Assembly: GCA_964521425.1 (NCBI GenBank)
Contig: CAZFRO010000005.1
Coordinates: 1 to 64,000, forward strand
Direction of reading: 5' to 3'
DNA from: Joyebacterum sp964521425
GTDB taxonomy: Bacteria; Joyebacterota; Joyebacteria; Joyebacterales; Joyebacteraceae
DNA: 64,000 nucleotides
In this document: piece by piece, positions 17,574 through 26,231 of the stretch
How the letters are laid out: each line of letters opens with the position of its first letter
Position numbering within the stretch: position 1 is the first letter of the stretch
Notes under the pieces: generated by a model
The model's input: the letters and a program-made list of their open reading frames with translations, nothing else
Told to the model about the DNA's origin: nothing
Databases searched by the model: none
Position numbers and translations under genes: made by a program

Positions 17574-19259
17574 TCAGTAGAAGAGCTTCATCCTCGGCCA
17601 TGCGACATCGAGCGGCATCTTCATGTCGCGCCAGATGAACACCGGCTGGTTTGTCTCGTACCAGACGACGTAGTCGTGCGTGATCGTGGTCGCCAGTGCG
17701 ACAGTCCCGAATGCGCTCTGGAGGGCCTGGGGTCTTACGCCGATCGTGATCAGAACCTCACCCGTGTAGTCGCGCGGTCCCCAGTACCAGTAGTTGTTGT
17801 GCGTGCAGATTGCCTTCGGAATCCCGTACTTGGGGCCGAAGAAATCGATCGCTGCCGACTGCCCGTAGTTGTTGCCGGAGATGGCCGCAACCGAACGCAT
17901 CTCCTCGGGAAGCGAATGGTAGATGCGCGCGACCTCCTGGACCATCTCCTCCCACCCGAACATGTCCTGAAACGCCGGGAGCATCTCGGATTCCCCAGGC
18001 ATGAGGTGCTTCATCGTCGGGTCCACGACCCTTCGGTATTCGATGAGCCGCTCGGGTGACAGAATCGGAAGTGAGAGTGGAGCGAGTAGCGCAGCTCCGA
18101 CGACGAGCAGGGCCATGGCCGTGGCAGGAGCCCACCTGAGCTTCCTCGACTTGAAGAAACGCTCCACCTCTACTGCGCCGAGCGCAAGAAGAGGAGGATA
18201 GAACGGAATCAGGTAGTACTCCTTCGCTCTTGAGAGCACGAAGTAGACGTAGAGCAGTGCGAACGCCCACCCGATCGATCGCATCTTCTTGCCGCCCTTC
18301 GAGAGAAGAGCGAACCAGAGTCCCACGATCCAGACGGGCAGGAGAAGTGGATTGAGACCGAAGAGCTGCCCCAGGAAGAATATGCCCGGTGACACAGCGG
18401 ACATCCTGTTGAGCTCCGCCTTCTGCAGGAACTCGATCGTGGGCCACCCGTGGGCGATCTCCCAGATCACGTTCGGTAGAAAGATGACAGCCGCGATGCC
18501 CGCCGCGTACCACGGCCAGCGAGAGGTCAAGCGGCGGCGTTCATCCGTAAGGAGAAGCCCGGCGAAGAGCGAGCCTGCGAGGAAAGCCATCGTGTGCTTG
18601 TTGAGAAGGCCTATTCCTACGGCCACGCCGAGCCATATCCAGAGCCGGCGGTTGTCGCTCTTGAGTATCGAGACGAAGAGGTAGAGCGTGACCGCCCACA
18701 ACAGCTGGTCGAACACGTTTGTTGTCAGAAGTGTGCCGTAGAAGAGGTAGGTCCCGCCGACGAGAACTGCCACCGCCGTGAGAGCCTGCGCGAAGAGCCT
18801 GCCGCTCAGGACCTTCGCCGTCTTGCCTGCGATGAATACTGTGAGCGCTCCGGCGATGGCCGGGATCAGCCTCAGGGCGGCCAGAGAGCTTCCCAGAGTT
18901 GCCGTGATGATGCGCGCCAGAAACGGCGTCAATGGAGGATGATCGATGTAGCCCCACGCGAGATGGTCACCGCAGGCGATGTAGTAGAGCTCATCCCTGT
19001 GGTATCCGTATCCCCCGTTTGTCAGCAGATGTATGGCGAGCTTGACGAGGGCGATGTAGATGAGAATCGCCGTCCCGCTTGTGAGCCTGTCGCGAAGAGT
19101 CGTCTGTTCCGCCACTACTCGCTCCGTGTGTCGCTGGCCACGACCCGCTTCCCGGGCCATCCCCTCGATGCTGCGCGCCCACAGACCCGCTCGGGTGTGA
19201 ACGCGAGGCTCCATCATATCGGAGCAGGCTCCCGACGGCAATACGCGCTTTATTGACAC
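17574..19259 (-). CDS. Family-39 (ArnT/PMT-like) membrane glycosyltransferase
   Basis: The product has about 10 hydrophobic segments and the signature of the GT39/GT83 superfamily early in the chain: FHRDELY-like YHRDELYYIACGDHLAWGYIDHPPLTPFLA, with the Asp-Glu pair expected to act in transfer from a polyprenyl-phosphate sugar. The C-terminal part (about 400-560) is soluble and periplasmic, as in this family. The open frame starts at GTG 19259, but 48 basic residues precede the first membrane helix; GTG at 19115 after GGAGCGAG (MAEQTTLRD...) is a better start. It is the first gene of an operon with two lipoproteins. Acceptor unknown. Confidence 0.85.
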   Translation of the reverse strand: MSIKRVLPSGACSDMMEPRVHTRAGLWARSIEGMAREAGRGQRHTERVVAEQTTLRDRLTSGTAILIYIALVKLAIHLLTNGGYGYHRDELYYIACGDHLAWGYIDHPPLTPFLARIITATLGSSLAALRLIPAIAGALTVFIAGKTAKVLSGRLFAQALTAVAVLVGGTYLFYGTLLTTNVFDQLLWAVTLYLFVSILKSDNRRLWIWLGVAVGIGLLNKHTMAFLAGSLFAGLLLTDERRRLTSRWPWYAAGIAAVIFLPNVIWEIAHGWPTIEFLQKAELNRMSAVSPGIFFLGQLFGLNPLLLPVWIVGLWFALLSKGGKKMRSIGWAFALLYVYFVLSRAKEYYLIPFYPPLLALGAVEVERFFKSRKLRWAPATAMALLVVGAALLAPLSLPILSPERLIEYRRVVDPTMKHLMPGESEMLPAFQDMFGWEEMVQEVARIYHSLPEEMRSVAAISGNNYGQSAAIDFFGPKYGIPKAICTHNNYWYWGPRDYTGEVLITIGVRPQALQSAFGTVALATTITHDYVVWYETNQPVFIWRDMKMPLDVAWPRMKLFY

Positions 19260-19372
19260 GCACCGACGTATCTACAGGGGCGGGTCACCTCCAGATGCCC
19301 TGAGATTGGTGCTGCAAGACAACGGAAAAGGTGTATAGTGGAGATGTAGGGTAGCGCAATTGATCAACCGAG

Positions 19373-19396
19373 AAGGAGGCTGACATGGTCTAGTAG
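19373..19396 (+). other. Two-codon leader minigene (Met-Val-stop) before tonB
   Basis: AAGGAGG (19373-19379), 5 bases, then ATG GTC TAG TAG (19385-19396). The ribosome binding site is the best in this leader, yet the frame ends after two codons. A TATAGT at 19334-19339 may be the -10 box of the transcript. A regulatory minigene or a decayed start are both possible. Confidence 0.35.
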
Positions 19397-19466
19397 CCGG
19401 AGGGAATCCCGGACGACCCCCCGAGAAGAACAGCGCTTGATCAACATCGACAAGGGGGTTAGCACC

Positions 19467-20090
19467 ATGTCAACCAACGTCATGACTGCTGAACGGCAGT
19501 TCGAAGCAGGCCATCCTCGCCGCCTGCGGTGGGCCTTCCTGGGCGCCACAGGCATCCACTTGATACTCTTCCTCATCCTCCCCCATCCTGGCTTCCAGCC
19601 CTACCAGCTGGCTGAGCAGACCATAACGCGGCTGGCGGATGCACCACCATCGATCGTCATCCCTCCGCCACCCAAGGAGATTCCCAAGCAGGATGTTGTC
19701 ACTGCCATAGCACCGAGCGACGCCCCCGGAGCGGAAGAGACCATGCCCGCCACCGCTTTGGATCCCGCCGCTCCCCCCATCGCGTCGGTCTCCAACAGCC
19801 ACCGCGGTTTCTTCGACGCCTTTGACCAAGCACCCGTGGTGGTCAAGCAGGTCTACCCAGTCTATCCGGAAATGGCCCGGCAGGCGGAGTTGGAAGGCGT
19901 AGTTCTGCTCAAGGTGGCAATCGACGAGTTCGGTCAGGTTAAGAAGGTGCTGGTCCTTCAGTCGGTGGACGGTCTGGATGAAGCCGCTCTAGATGCCATC
20001 TACCAGTGGGAGTTCAAGCCGGCCGAACAGCGCGGTGTGCCCGTACCAGTCTGGTTTGCTGTTCCGATCAGGTTCAGTCTGCGCGGCTGA
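19467..20090 (+). CDS. TonB-family energy transducer
   Basis: The 207-residue product has one N-terminal membrane helix (about 24-44, WAFLGATGIHLILFLILP), a Pro-rich periplasmic stretch (PPSIVIPPPPKEIPKQ) and a C-terminal TonB domain (about 130-207) with VYPVYPEMARQAELEG and the closing YQWEFKPAEQRGVPVPVW. TonB proteins couple the proton-motive force from ExbB/ExbD to outer-membrane receptors; neither exbBD nor a receptor is in the window. ATG at 19467 follows AAGGGGG; an in-frame TTG at 19437 is less likely. Confidence 0.88.
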   Translation: MSTNVMTAERQFEAGHPRRLRWAFLGATGIHLILFLILPHPGFQPYQLAEQTITRLADAPPSIVIPPPPKEIPKQDVVTAIAPSDAPGAEETMPATALDPAAPPIASVSNSHRGFFDAFDQAPVVVKQVYPVYPEMARQAELEGVVLLKVAIDEFGQVKKVLVLQSVDGLDEAALDAIYQWEFKPAEQRGVPVPVWFAVPIRFSLRG

Positions 20091-20169
20091 AGTTCGGCAG
20101 TTGAACTCACCCGTCTCGGGGTCGAGCCGAACATCCCCGCTTTGAGGAGTGCCTGAACATACGCGCTTG

Positions 20170-20267
20170 GTAGGAGATGTCCTCCTCTCCACGACAGAAA
20201 GGCACCCGCGCCAACGGCGCGGGTGCCCAAACACAGAACCAGCTCGACACCGACCGTTCCATATCAC
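20170..20267 (-). repeat. 3'-UTR cassette, copy B
   Basis: Read on the minus strand, AAGTGATATGGAACGGTCG and the following hairpin match copy A over the first 22 bases without a mismatch. The similarity continues through the terminator to GTCGTGGAGAGGAGGACATC. Confidence 0.75.
20201..20227 (-). terminator. Rho-independent terminator, copy B
   Basis: A 12-bp stem, GGCACCCGCGCC (20201-20212) with GGCGCGGGTGCC (20216-20227), has a 3-base loop. On the minus strand it is followed by TTTCTGT. It ends the metzincin-like gene with stop at 20264. Confidence 0.85.
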
Positions 20268-21990
20268 TTGACCAGCACCATCTTCCTCATGTCGCTGAAG
20301 CCCGGTGTATCTATGCGATAGAAGTAGACTCCCGAGGGAACTTGCTGGCCCTGCTCGTTCGTACCATCCCAAGTGGCCTGGTGTTCGCCCCCTGGCCTGT
20401 TGTCATTGATGAGCGTCTTGACCTGTCTGCCCGCCAGATCAAAGACCACAATCGAAACATGCGCGCCTCCGATCGGCACCTCGTATGAGATGTGCGTGAC
20501 CGGATTGAAGGGATTGGGTGTGTTTGGCGAAGCTGAGAATCGGTCGGTGGCCAGGTCGCTCCAATCGCCTGACCCCAGTTTGGCGAGGAGTTCTGGCGGG
20601 ATAGGCAGAGTCCGCGAGCTTCCGCACTCGTGGCCGAAGTGAGTGGAGAGGGTCACGAAATCAATGGGATCGACGACTCCATCGCAGTTGAAATCCGCGA
20701 CCCAGCTTCCCGGCGCACTGCTGCCAAACCAAGGTGCGAAATGCCCGAAATCGAGGGGATCGACAATGCAGTCAGCATTCATGTCGGGCGAGCGGACCTG
20801 TGTCTGCAGTACGTCCGGCAGCATCCTCGGACCGTCCGTGTACGCGGCAATTGTCAAGAGAGTATCGCTACCGCCTCCCCACCAAACGTCCACCCAAGCT
20901 CGTCCCCCGGCATCCGTCGCCGCTCCGGGCAGCATCACTTGCGGTGATTGGACTGTCTCCTCGGTGTCCTCGCAGCACAGCCTAGATGTTCCATCTACAC
21001 TCGGAATCAACCACACGAACAGATCATCATTCTCTTCCACGGGGAAACCACAGCTGTCTCTGAGAGTGATCTCGAGCTTTATGGGGGGCCGCCCCCCTAC
21101 CGGCGCCTCCAGATCTCCGGCTGGACAGAGCTGGGGGCAGTCTGGCTGGTTCGGTGCAAAGGCGAATTCACATTGCGGTAGATAGGGACGCCAGCAGGCA
21201 TTGCACGCGGGTCCCGCACGTCTTTGGCTACTACCTGCTCGCCCCATGACCAGGTATGAGTACTTGCGGCCGTGCGGGGCCGTCATATCGATGTACTCGT
21301 ACTCGCCGGGTCCTGATGCCGGCAGCAGATCGGGGCTGATCTGCGCATAGGCCTCAATGTACCGTGTCCCGTCATCCAGCCACTCCCAGTCGGGTGCCCG
21401 GTAGACGTCGAAGCCATCCAGTGCTCCGCCCTCGTAGGTCGTCGTCCACTCCACTCGAACCCCCTCAACGACCTCTTCGCAGGAAACCGTCGAGTACTCC
21501 GCCAACTGTATTCCCGTGGCAACCGCTGGACCACAGGTTCGTGCGAAGCCATTGTCGCACCAGATGACATAGCTATACGAGAGACCCCGGACGACCTCGT
21601 TATCAGCATACGTGAAATGCTCTTCGTACGGTGATCCGCTGCCCTCGTATACGAGGACATATGGCTGGCCCTCCTCCTTCCCATACACGCGGAAGCTGTG
21701 AGAATAGGGCCCGGGGTTCACCCACCAATCCAGTTGGATCTGACCGGCGCCAGGGGTAGCAGTGAACATGTAGAGATCGTCCACTGAGGTCCACAGGTAT
21801 ATTGTATTGGCTCCGTTCTCTTCATCGGAACACGGTGATCGCCTTACGAAGTTGCTGTACCAAGGATTCGACATCACACAAATCGGATCACAGACAATCG
21901 GATCTGTGTGCCTGAGCGACAGCCAATGGCCAAACTCGTGCAACGCCTTTGATTCTATGTCCATGGGCCAGTTCACAGGGGGGGGGCCGG
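20264..21990 (-). CDS. Metzincin-like secreted protease, C-terminal part after a frameshift
   Basis: This is the continuation of the gene that starts at 22509, in another frame after the nine-base C tract (minus strand) at 21986-21978. Immediately after the tract comes HEFGHWLSLRH, the HExxHxxxxxH zinc site of metzincins (Gly replaced by Ser) with a possible Met-turn (CVMSNPWY), then a fibronectin-III-like region, an Ig-like segment, two dockerin-like calcium loops (DMNADCIVDPLDF and DFNCDGVVDPIDF) and a sorting tail (TPNPFNPVTHISYEVP, FDLAGRQVKTLI, SGVYFYRI, KMVLVK). The joined protein would have about 745 residues. The last 260 residues resemble the end of the protein at 35017-38355. Confidence 0.75.
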
Positions 21991-22509
21991 TAGGTAGTCC
22001 CAGTCGAACATCGGCTGGTTGAAGAACGTATCGCACTCCAGAATAACGTAGCCTTCCTTGCTTATGCAGGCCACTGCGCAATCGTCTATTTGGCTGCTAG
22101 GCCAAATCATGGAGAAGCCGACGCTGTTCGTGTCATCGAACACATGCGAGAGCCCGTAGTAGTCGGTCTCACGATATGGCGCGATGTACTCGATTGGCGC
22201 GAAGATCGTCGAGTCTATGGTCTCGTCCCAGGTCGACATGGCACTCTGTATGCCCGACAGACCGCCATCCTCCACATTTGGTCCGGCAACCAGATCGAGC
22301 AGATTGGGAGTGACGTGGTAGTCGAAGCTGTCGAACCAGCGGAGATAGTTGTTCCCACTTGTGCTGCAGTTCGGATTGAAGCAGTCGAACGGATCGTCAT
22401 CACACGATGATTGTCCAATGCAGACTCCAGGCATGCTGGCGATTCCCAGAAGAGCCGTCATGAGGAATAGCGCCCCAGCTGCCCACCGACTACTACGGGC
22501 CCGCTCCAT
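21973..22509 (-). CDS. Metzincin-like secreted protease, N-terminal part before a frameshift
   Basis: The 178-residue open frame carries the signal peptide (about 1-33, ALFLMTALLGIASMPGVCIG) and the N-terminal half of a matrixin-like catalytic domain (STWDETIDSTIF, DDTNSVGFSMIWPSS). It ends prematurely at the homopolymer, just before the zinc-binding helix encoded in the next frame. Adding one C restores a continuous gene to 20264. A sequencing or assembly error in the nine-base run, a true pseudogene and phase variation all fit. ATG at 22509 follows AAGGAGGAAAC. Confidence 0.75.
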   Translation of the reverse strand: MERARSSRWAAGALFLMTALLGIASMPGVCIGQSSCDDDPFDCFNPNCSTSGNNYLRWFDSFDYHVTPNLLDLVAGPNVEDGGLSGIQSAMSTWDETIDSTIFAPIEYIAPYRETDYYGLSHVFDDTNSVGFSMIWPSSQIDDCAVACISKEGYVILECDTFFNQPMFDWDYLPAPPL

Positions 22510-22524
22510 GTTTCCTCCTTGACC

Positions 22525-23463
22525 TCACCTTGACGTGTCCCCGAGTTCGCCCAACACATCTGCTGTAGCGGCACTCTCAAGATCGTGCTTCCCCGCGCGC
22601 CCTCGTACAAGTTCGTACGTTCCTCCCAAACCGGCACGAAGGAACAACAGCACATCTTCACCCTTCCTGAACTCAGCTAGGACTCGCCCGGGTGCCGCCC
22701 TCGGGGAATGCTGGACGACCGTTATCTCGTGGTCATGGCTCTCCCCTTTGAGCACCTCCTTGACTGCCAGCGTCGCCATTCGCGCCGGAACCGGTTCATC
22801 AGCGCCCCAGGGGGTGTTCAGTGCATTCCATTCCCACCATGCAGAGGTCACCTCCCCAATCACAACAAGATCTGCTTCCTCAAGATCATCCAACACTGAC
22901 ACTTGTGGAAGAAGTTCACCCAGTTCCTCGAGGAACTGGTCGATGTGTATCCCCTTTCGCTCCACAGTCCCTTCTCCAGCGACGATGTACTTCGAATAGG
23001 GACTGATGCCAGCTAGCTGTCGACCGTGTGGCGATTGCTCCCAGAACAGAACAACAGCACATCGATCCCCCTCAGCGTATGCTGCCGCGGGGGTTATCTC
23101 GACGGCATAGCTCCCAATCTGCCCTCCGGCCGCTACGAACTCGAGTTCATCACTGCACGGTCCTCTCAAGCACTGCTCAACGGAGAGAGTCACGAGCGTG
23201 TACAGGCTCGGCCGCTTGGGATTCCCAAATGATCTAACTGCCAACTCCGTGACCGTTCCGAGAGCTACGCAGTCGGCGCTGGAGATGTACCGTTCCTCCT
23301 TGGAGACCCAGGTCGACACGTACTCTCGAGCAAGGTTATCGCCGGGATCACGTGCATTCATGTTCTCCGCTGCGCGCAGCACGGCCAGATCGGGTGTCAG
23401 CGCGTGGCCAACTGCACACACTGCACCCATGAGCAACACCAATATTGCCATCGTGCACCGCAT
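22525..23463 (-). CDS. Secreted two-module protein of unknown function (paralog of 40600-41529)
   Basis: The 312-residue product has a signal peptide (about 1-21). It consists of two homologous modules of about 120 residues, each with a strand ADxVxxGxV, a central TLxVxxxLKG/TLSVEQCLRG strand, and a strand with GDxxxVxLF/GEDVLLFLRAG. The pattern recalls NTR/TIMP-like beta barrels, but this is a guess from spacing. No sorting tail is present. It is 16 bases upstream of the metzincin-like gene on the same strand, so the two are probably cotranscribed; an inhibitor or chaperone role would fit the context. ATG follows AGGAGGGGGG. Confidence 0.65.
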   Translation of the reverse strand: MRCTMAILVLLMGAVCAVGHALTPDLAVLRAAENMNARDPGDNLAREYVSTWVSKEERYISSADCVALGTVTELAVRSFGNPKRPSLYTLVTLSVEQCLRGPCSDELEFVAAGGQIGSYAVEITPAAAYAEGDRCAVVLFWEQSPHGRQLAGISPYSKYIVAGEGTVERKGIHIDQFLEELGELLPQVSVLDDLEEADLVVIGEVTSAWWEWNALNTPWGADEPVPARMATLAVKEVLKGESHDHEITVVQHSPRAAPGRVLAEFRKGEDVLLFLRAGLGGTYELVRGRAGKHDLESAATADVLGELGDTSR

Positions 23464-23801
23464 GATCGTCCCCCCTCCTGAGAGAAGCCGGAATCACTGA
23501 GCAGCTTGAGCGATGCCACCTATCGCGATCAGTCTGTCCAGCGCATCACTCCTGTCAAGCCAAAACCGACACTGCGCGGCAATGCAGAGGTACATGGTCA
23601 CCCACCCAGCCGGCTGAGGAAGCTGGCCTGCGGTGCAATCCGTGGGTGTATCCTCACGCTCCCCTACCCATGAGAGATCCTCAGCCTCTGCAGTTCGGGA
23701 GACACCATGCCTGCGTCTGGACATACGCGCTTTGAGGAGGGCCCCAGAAGGGCTATCATGAACACATCAGCTATTCGCAGGCGACTTGCGGGGGGGTTCC
23801 G
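23464..23801. other. Divergent intergenic region (338 bases)
   Basis: It lies between the two-module protein gene (minus) and the sulfatase gene (plus). It holds the likely sulfatase promoter at 23731-23759. A TTGACA on the minus strand (23558-23553) lacks a convincing -10 partner. No gene or RNA was recognised in the rest. Confidence 0.45.
23731..23759 (+). promoter_or_regulatory. Candidate promoter of the sulfatase-superfamily gene
   Basis: TTTGAG (23731-23736), a 17-base spacer and TATCAT (23754-23759) preceded by GC, 43 bases before the GTG start. Confidence 0.42.
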
Positions 23802-25109
23802 GTGACCACAAGGAAGATAGTGAAGCTCGCGCTCGTACTCCTCATCGTGGGAATAGGCGTCTACGTGCATTTCAGCATGAGACAAGAGGAGGAGATACCT
23901 CCGAACGTCCTTCTGATCTGTATGGACACGCTCCGCCGTGATCACGTGGGCTTCATGGGATCCGACCGTCACGTCTCCCCCAACCTCGATGCACTCGCGG
24001 CGGAGGGTGCAGTGTTCACCAACGCCTACAGCCAGTCCGGCTGGACAATGCCGTCGATGGGCACGATCTTCACGGGGCTCTATCCGCACGCGCATGGCGC
24101 CACTGACTTCCACCACGCGATGAACCGGAGGCTGCCGACGCTCGCGAGCGTGCTCCAGGATAACGGCTACGATACCAGGGCCTTCGTGAGCCACCTCCTC
24201 CTCACTGCGGAATACGGATTCAACAAGGGGTTCGCGAAGTACGACTACAGCGTGCTCCGGATGGGACATCCTCACGACGCCTCCACGGCGACCAGGCTGA
24301 CGGAACTCGCCATCACCGATCTGGACAAGCTCAAGGAGCCGTTCTTCATGTGGGTGCACTACTTCGACCCGCATTTCGAGTACCTCCCCCACAAGGCGTG
24401 GGACTCGTTCGGAGACGGGGATGTCGACCGGTACGACCAGGAGATAGCCCACACCGACAGTGAGATCGGCAACCTGCTGGCGGCACTCGGGGCGCGCGAG
24501 ATGATGGAGAACACGATTCTGGTCTTCACGTCGGACCACGGTGAGGAATTCCGGGAGCACGGCGGTGACTTCCACTACACGAGCTACCAGGAAGTGATGC
24601 AGGTGCCGCTCTTCATCACCGGCCCCGGCGTCGAGCGTGGCGAGCGCACTGTCATGGCGGAGCAGATTGACTTCCTGCCGACCATTCTCACCCTTCTCGG
24701 AATCCCTGAGATACCGACAGGGCTGCCCGGGAAGGACATCCTGGATCCTGCGGCACAGAACAGGCCTGTCTTCATGGAGCGCGACCGTCCACCGGGACAC
24801 CACCAGCGTGCGATCATCGACGGGGACATGAAGCTGATCGCGGTTGCACCATCAGACACGAACCTCATCCCATGGGCGAGCCGGGGCACGTTCGCTGATG
24901 TGCTCAATGTCCACGACGGCACGTTCATGTTTGATATCGGAAGCGACCCAGGCGAGACCAGAAACATCTACGCGCCGGGAACAGAGCCCACGGACGAGCT
25001 TCTGGCGATGCTCGCTGCATTCATGGAGGACCGGGGAATCGAGAGCGATGCGGTCGAGATGGATGAGGCCACGCGCGAGAAACTGAGGGCGCTCGGGTAC
25101 GTGCAGTAG
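23802..25109 (+). CDS. Membrane-anchored sulfatase/phosphoesterase-superfamily hydrolase
   Basis: The 435-residue product has an N-terminal membrane anchor (about 6-25) and the alkaline-phosphatase/sulfatase fold: metal ligands near CMDTLRRDHVG (about 42-52) and TSDHGEEFREHG (about 244-255), and SQSGWTMPSMGTIFTGLYP (about 78-97) at the nucleophile position. The CxPxR or SxPxR signature that is converted to formylglycine in sulfatases is absent; a Thr or Ser in WTMPS would be the nucleophile, so a phosphatase or phosphodiester activity is as likely as sulfate release. GTG at 23802 follows a G-rich stretch. The stop lies 4 bases from the converging purM stop. Confidence 0.85.
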   Translation: MTTRKIVKLALVLLIVGIGVYVHFSMRQEEEIPPNVLLICMDTLRRDHVGFMGSDRHVSPNLDALAAEGAVFTNAYSQSGWTMPSMGTIFTGLYPHAHGATDFHHAMNRRLPTLASVLQDNGYDTRAFVSHLLLTAEYGFNKGFAKYDYSVLRMGHPHDASTATRLTELAITDLDKLKEPFFMWVHYFDPHFEYLPHKAWDSFGDGDVDRYDQEIAHTDSEIGNLLAALGAREMMENTILVFTSDHGEEFREHGGDFHYTSYQEVMQVPLFITGPGVERGERTVMAEQIDFLPTILTLLGIPEIPTGLPGKDILDPAAQNRPVFMERDRPPGHHQRAIIDGDMKLIAVAPSDTNLIPWASRGTFADVLNVHDGTFMFDIGSDPGETRNIYAPGTEPTDELLAMLAAFMEDRGIESDAVEMDEATREKLRALGYVQ

Positions 25110-25113
25110 GCTG

Positions 25114-26160
25114 CTACGAGATGTGGACGCTTCCGTCACCCTTTGAGACATGCCCAATCACGAACGTCTCATGGCCGTTGGTCTCAAGAGCCTTCTTGAT
25201 GCCACTGGCTGCCCCTCTGTCGACAATGAGAACAAGACCGATACCCATGTTGAGAGCCCGATAGGCCTCGCCGATGGTGAGTTCGCCAATCGACTCGAGG
25301 AACTTGAATATGGGAAGCGGCTCCCAGGAGGACACGTTGATCTGGGCATCACAGCTCTCGGGCAAGACCCTCGCCACGTTGTCGTAGAGTCCGCCGCCGG
25401 TGATGTGAGCCAGCCCGTGAAGGTGATTGTCACCGAGGAGCGGCTCGACGGCGCTCAAGTACTCGCGGTGAATCTTCAGAAGCTCCTCGCCCACCGTGCA
25501 GCCCAGATCGGGCACTCGCGAATCGACCGTCAGCCCCTCTTCCTCGAAGAGAAGGTGACGCGCAAGCGAGTAGCCGTTCGTGTGAAGCCCGGTGGATGGT
25601 AGGCCCAGAAGGACGTCGCCAGGTCCGATGGGAGGAACACCGTCGACATCGTCCTTCCTCACGATGCCGATCATGCATCCTACGAGGTCGATCTCGCCCA
25701 CGCAGTATACGCCCGGCATCTCCGCCGTCTCCCCCGCGAGCAGATTGCACCCGATTACCCGACAGGCCTCGGCCATGCCCTGAACCGTCTCCGCTACGTG
25801 CTCGGCAGTGATAGCAGCACTCGCGAAGTAGTCGGCGAAGATCAGTGGCCGTGCGCGCTGAACAAGGAGATCATCGACACAGTGGTTCACGAGATCCTGC
25901 CCGACCGTGTCGTAGCGCCCCTGCATGGCTGCGATCTTGAGCTTCGTCCCCACCCCGTCGATCGTCACCGCGAGGATATCGCGGCCGCACCCAGCCTTGG
26001 CCAGATCGTAGAGCCCAGCGAAGGCGCCGTAGTCGCAGCAGACGTTCTCGTCCCACGTCGACCGCACGGCCGACCCCATCAGCTTCACGGCGTCCATCCC
26101 AGCATCGATGTTGACGCCGGCGCGGGAGTACGCGGTCTCGGTGGTCTGTTTGTCTTTCAC
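25114..26160 (-). CDS. purM: Phosphoribosylformylglycinamidine cyclo-ligase (AIR synthetase)
   Basis: The 348-residue product has the full length of PurM and its motifs: DGVGTK (about 69-74), GETAEMPG (about 143-150), GLPSTGLHTNGYSLAR (about 187-202) and ITGGGLYDNVARVLP (about 254-268). It closes the imidazole ring of FGAM to AIR with ATP, step five of purine synthesis, in the cytoplasm. GTG at 26160 follows GGAGG and 7 bases. No other pur gene is nearby; it follows the large sigma54-type regulator by 71 bases and may be read from the same transcript. Confidence 0.97.
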   Translation of the reverse strand: MKDKQTTETAYSRAGVNIDAGMDAVKLMGSAVRSTWDENVCCDYGAFAGLYDLAKAGCGRDILAVTIDGVGTKLKIAAMQGRYDTVGQDLVNHCVDDLLVQRARPLIFADYFASAAITAEHVAETVQGMAEACRVIGCNLLAGETAEMPGVYCVGEIDLVGCMIGIVRKDDVDGVPPIGPGDVLLGLPSTGLHTNGYSLARHLLFEEEGLTVDSRVPDLGCTVGEELLKIHREYLSAVEPLLGDNHLHGLAHITGGGLYDNVARVLPESCDAQINVSSWEPLPIFKFLESIGELTIGEAYRALNMGIGLVLIVDRGAASGIKKALETNGHETFVIGHVSKGDGSVHIS

Positions 26161-26231
26161 TGCGTTGCCTCCTCCCTTGGATTCCAGTCTGTGAAGCTAC
26201 GCGTCGCGGAGATTGACACGCCAGCGATATG

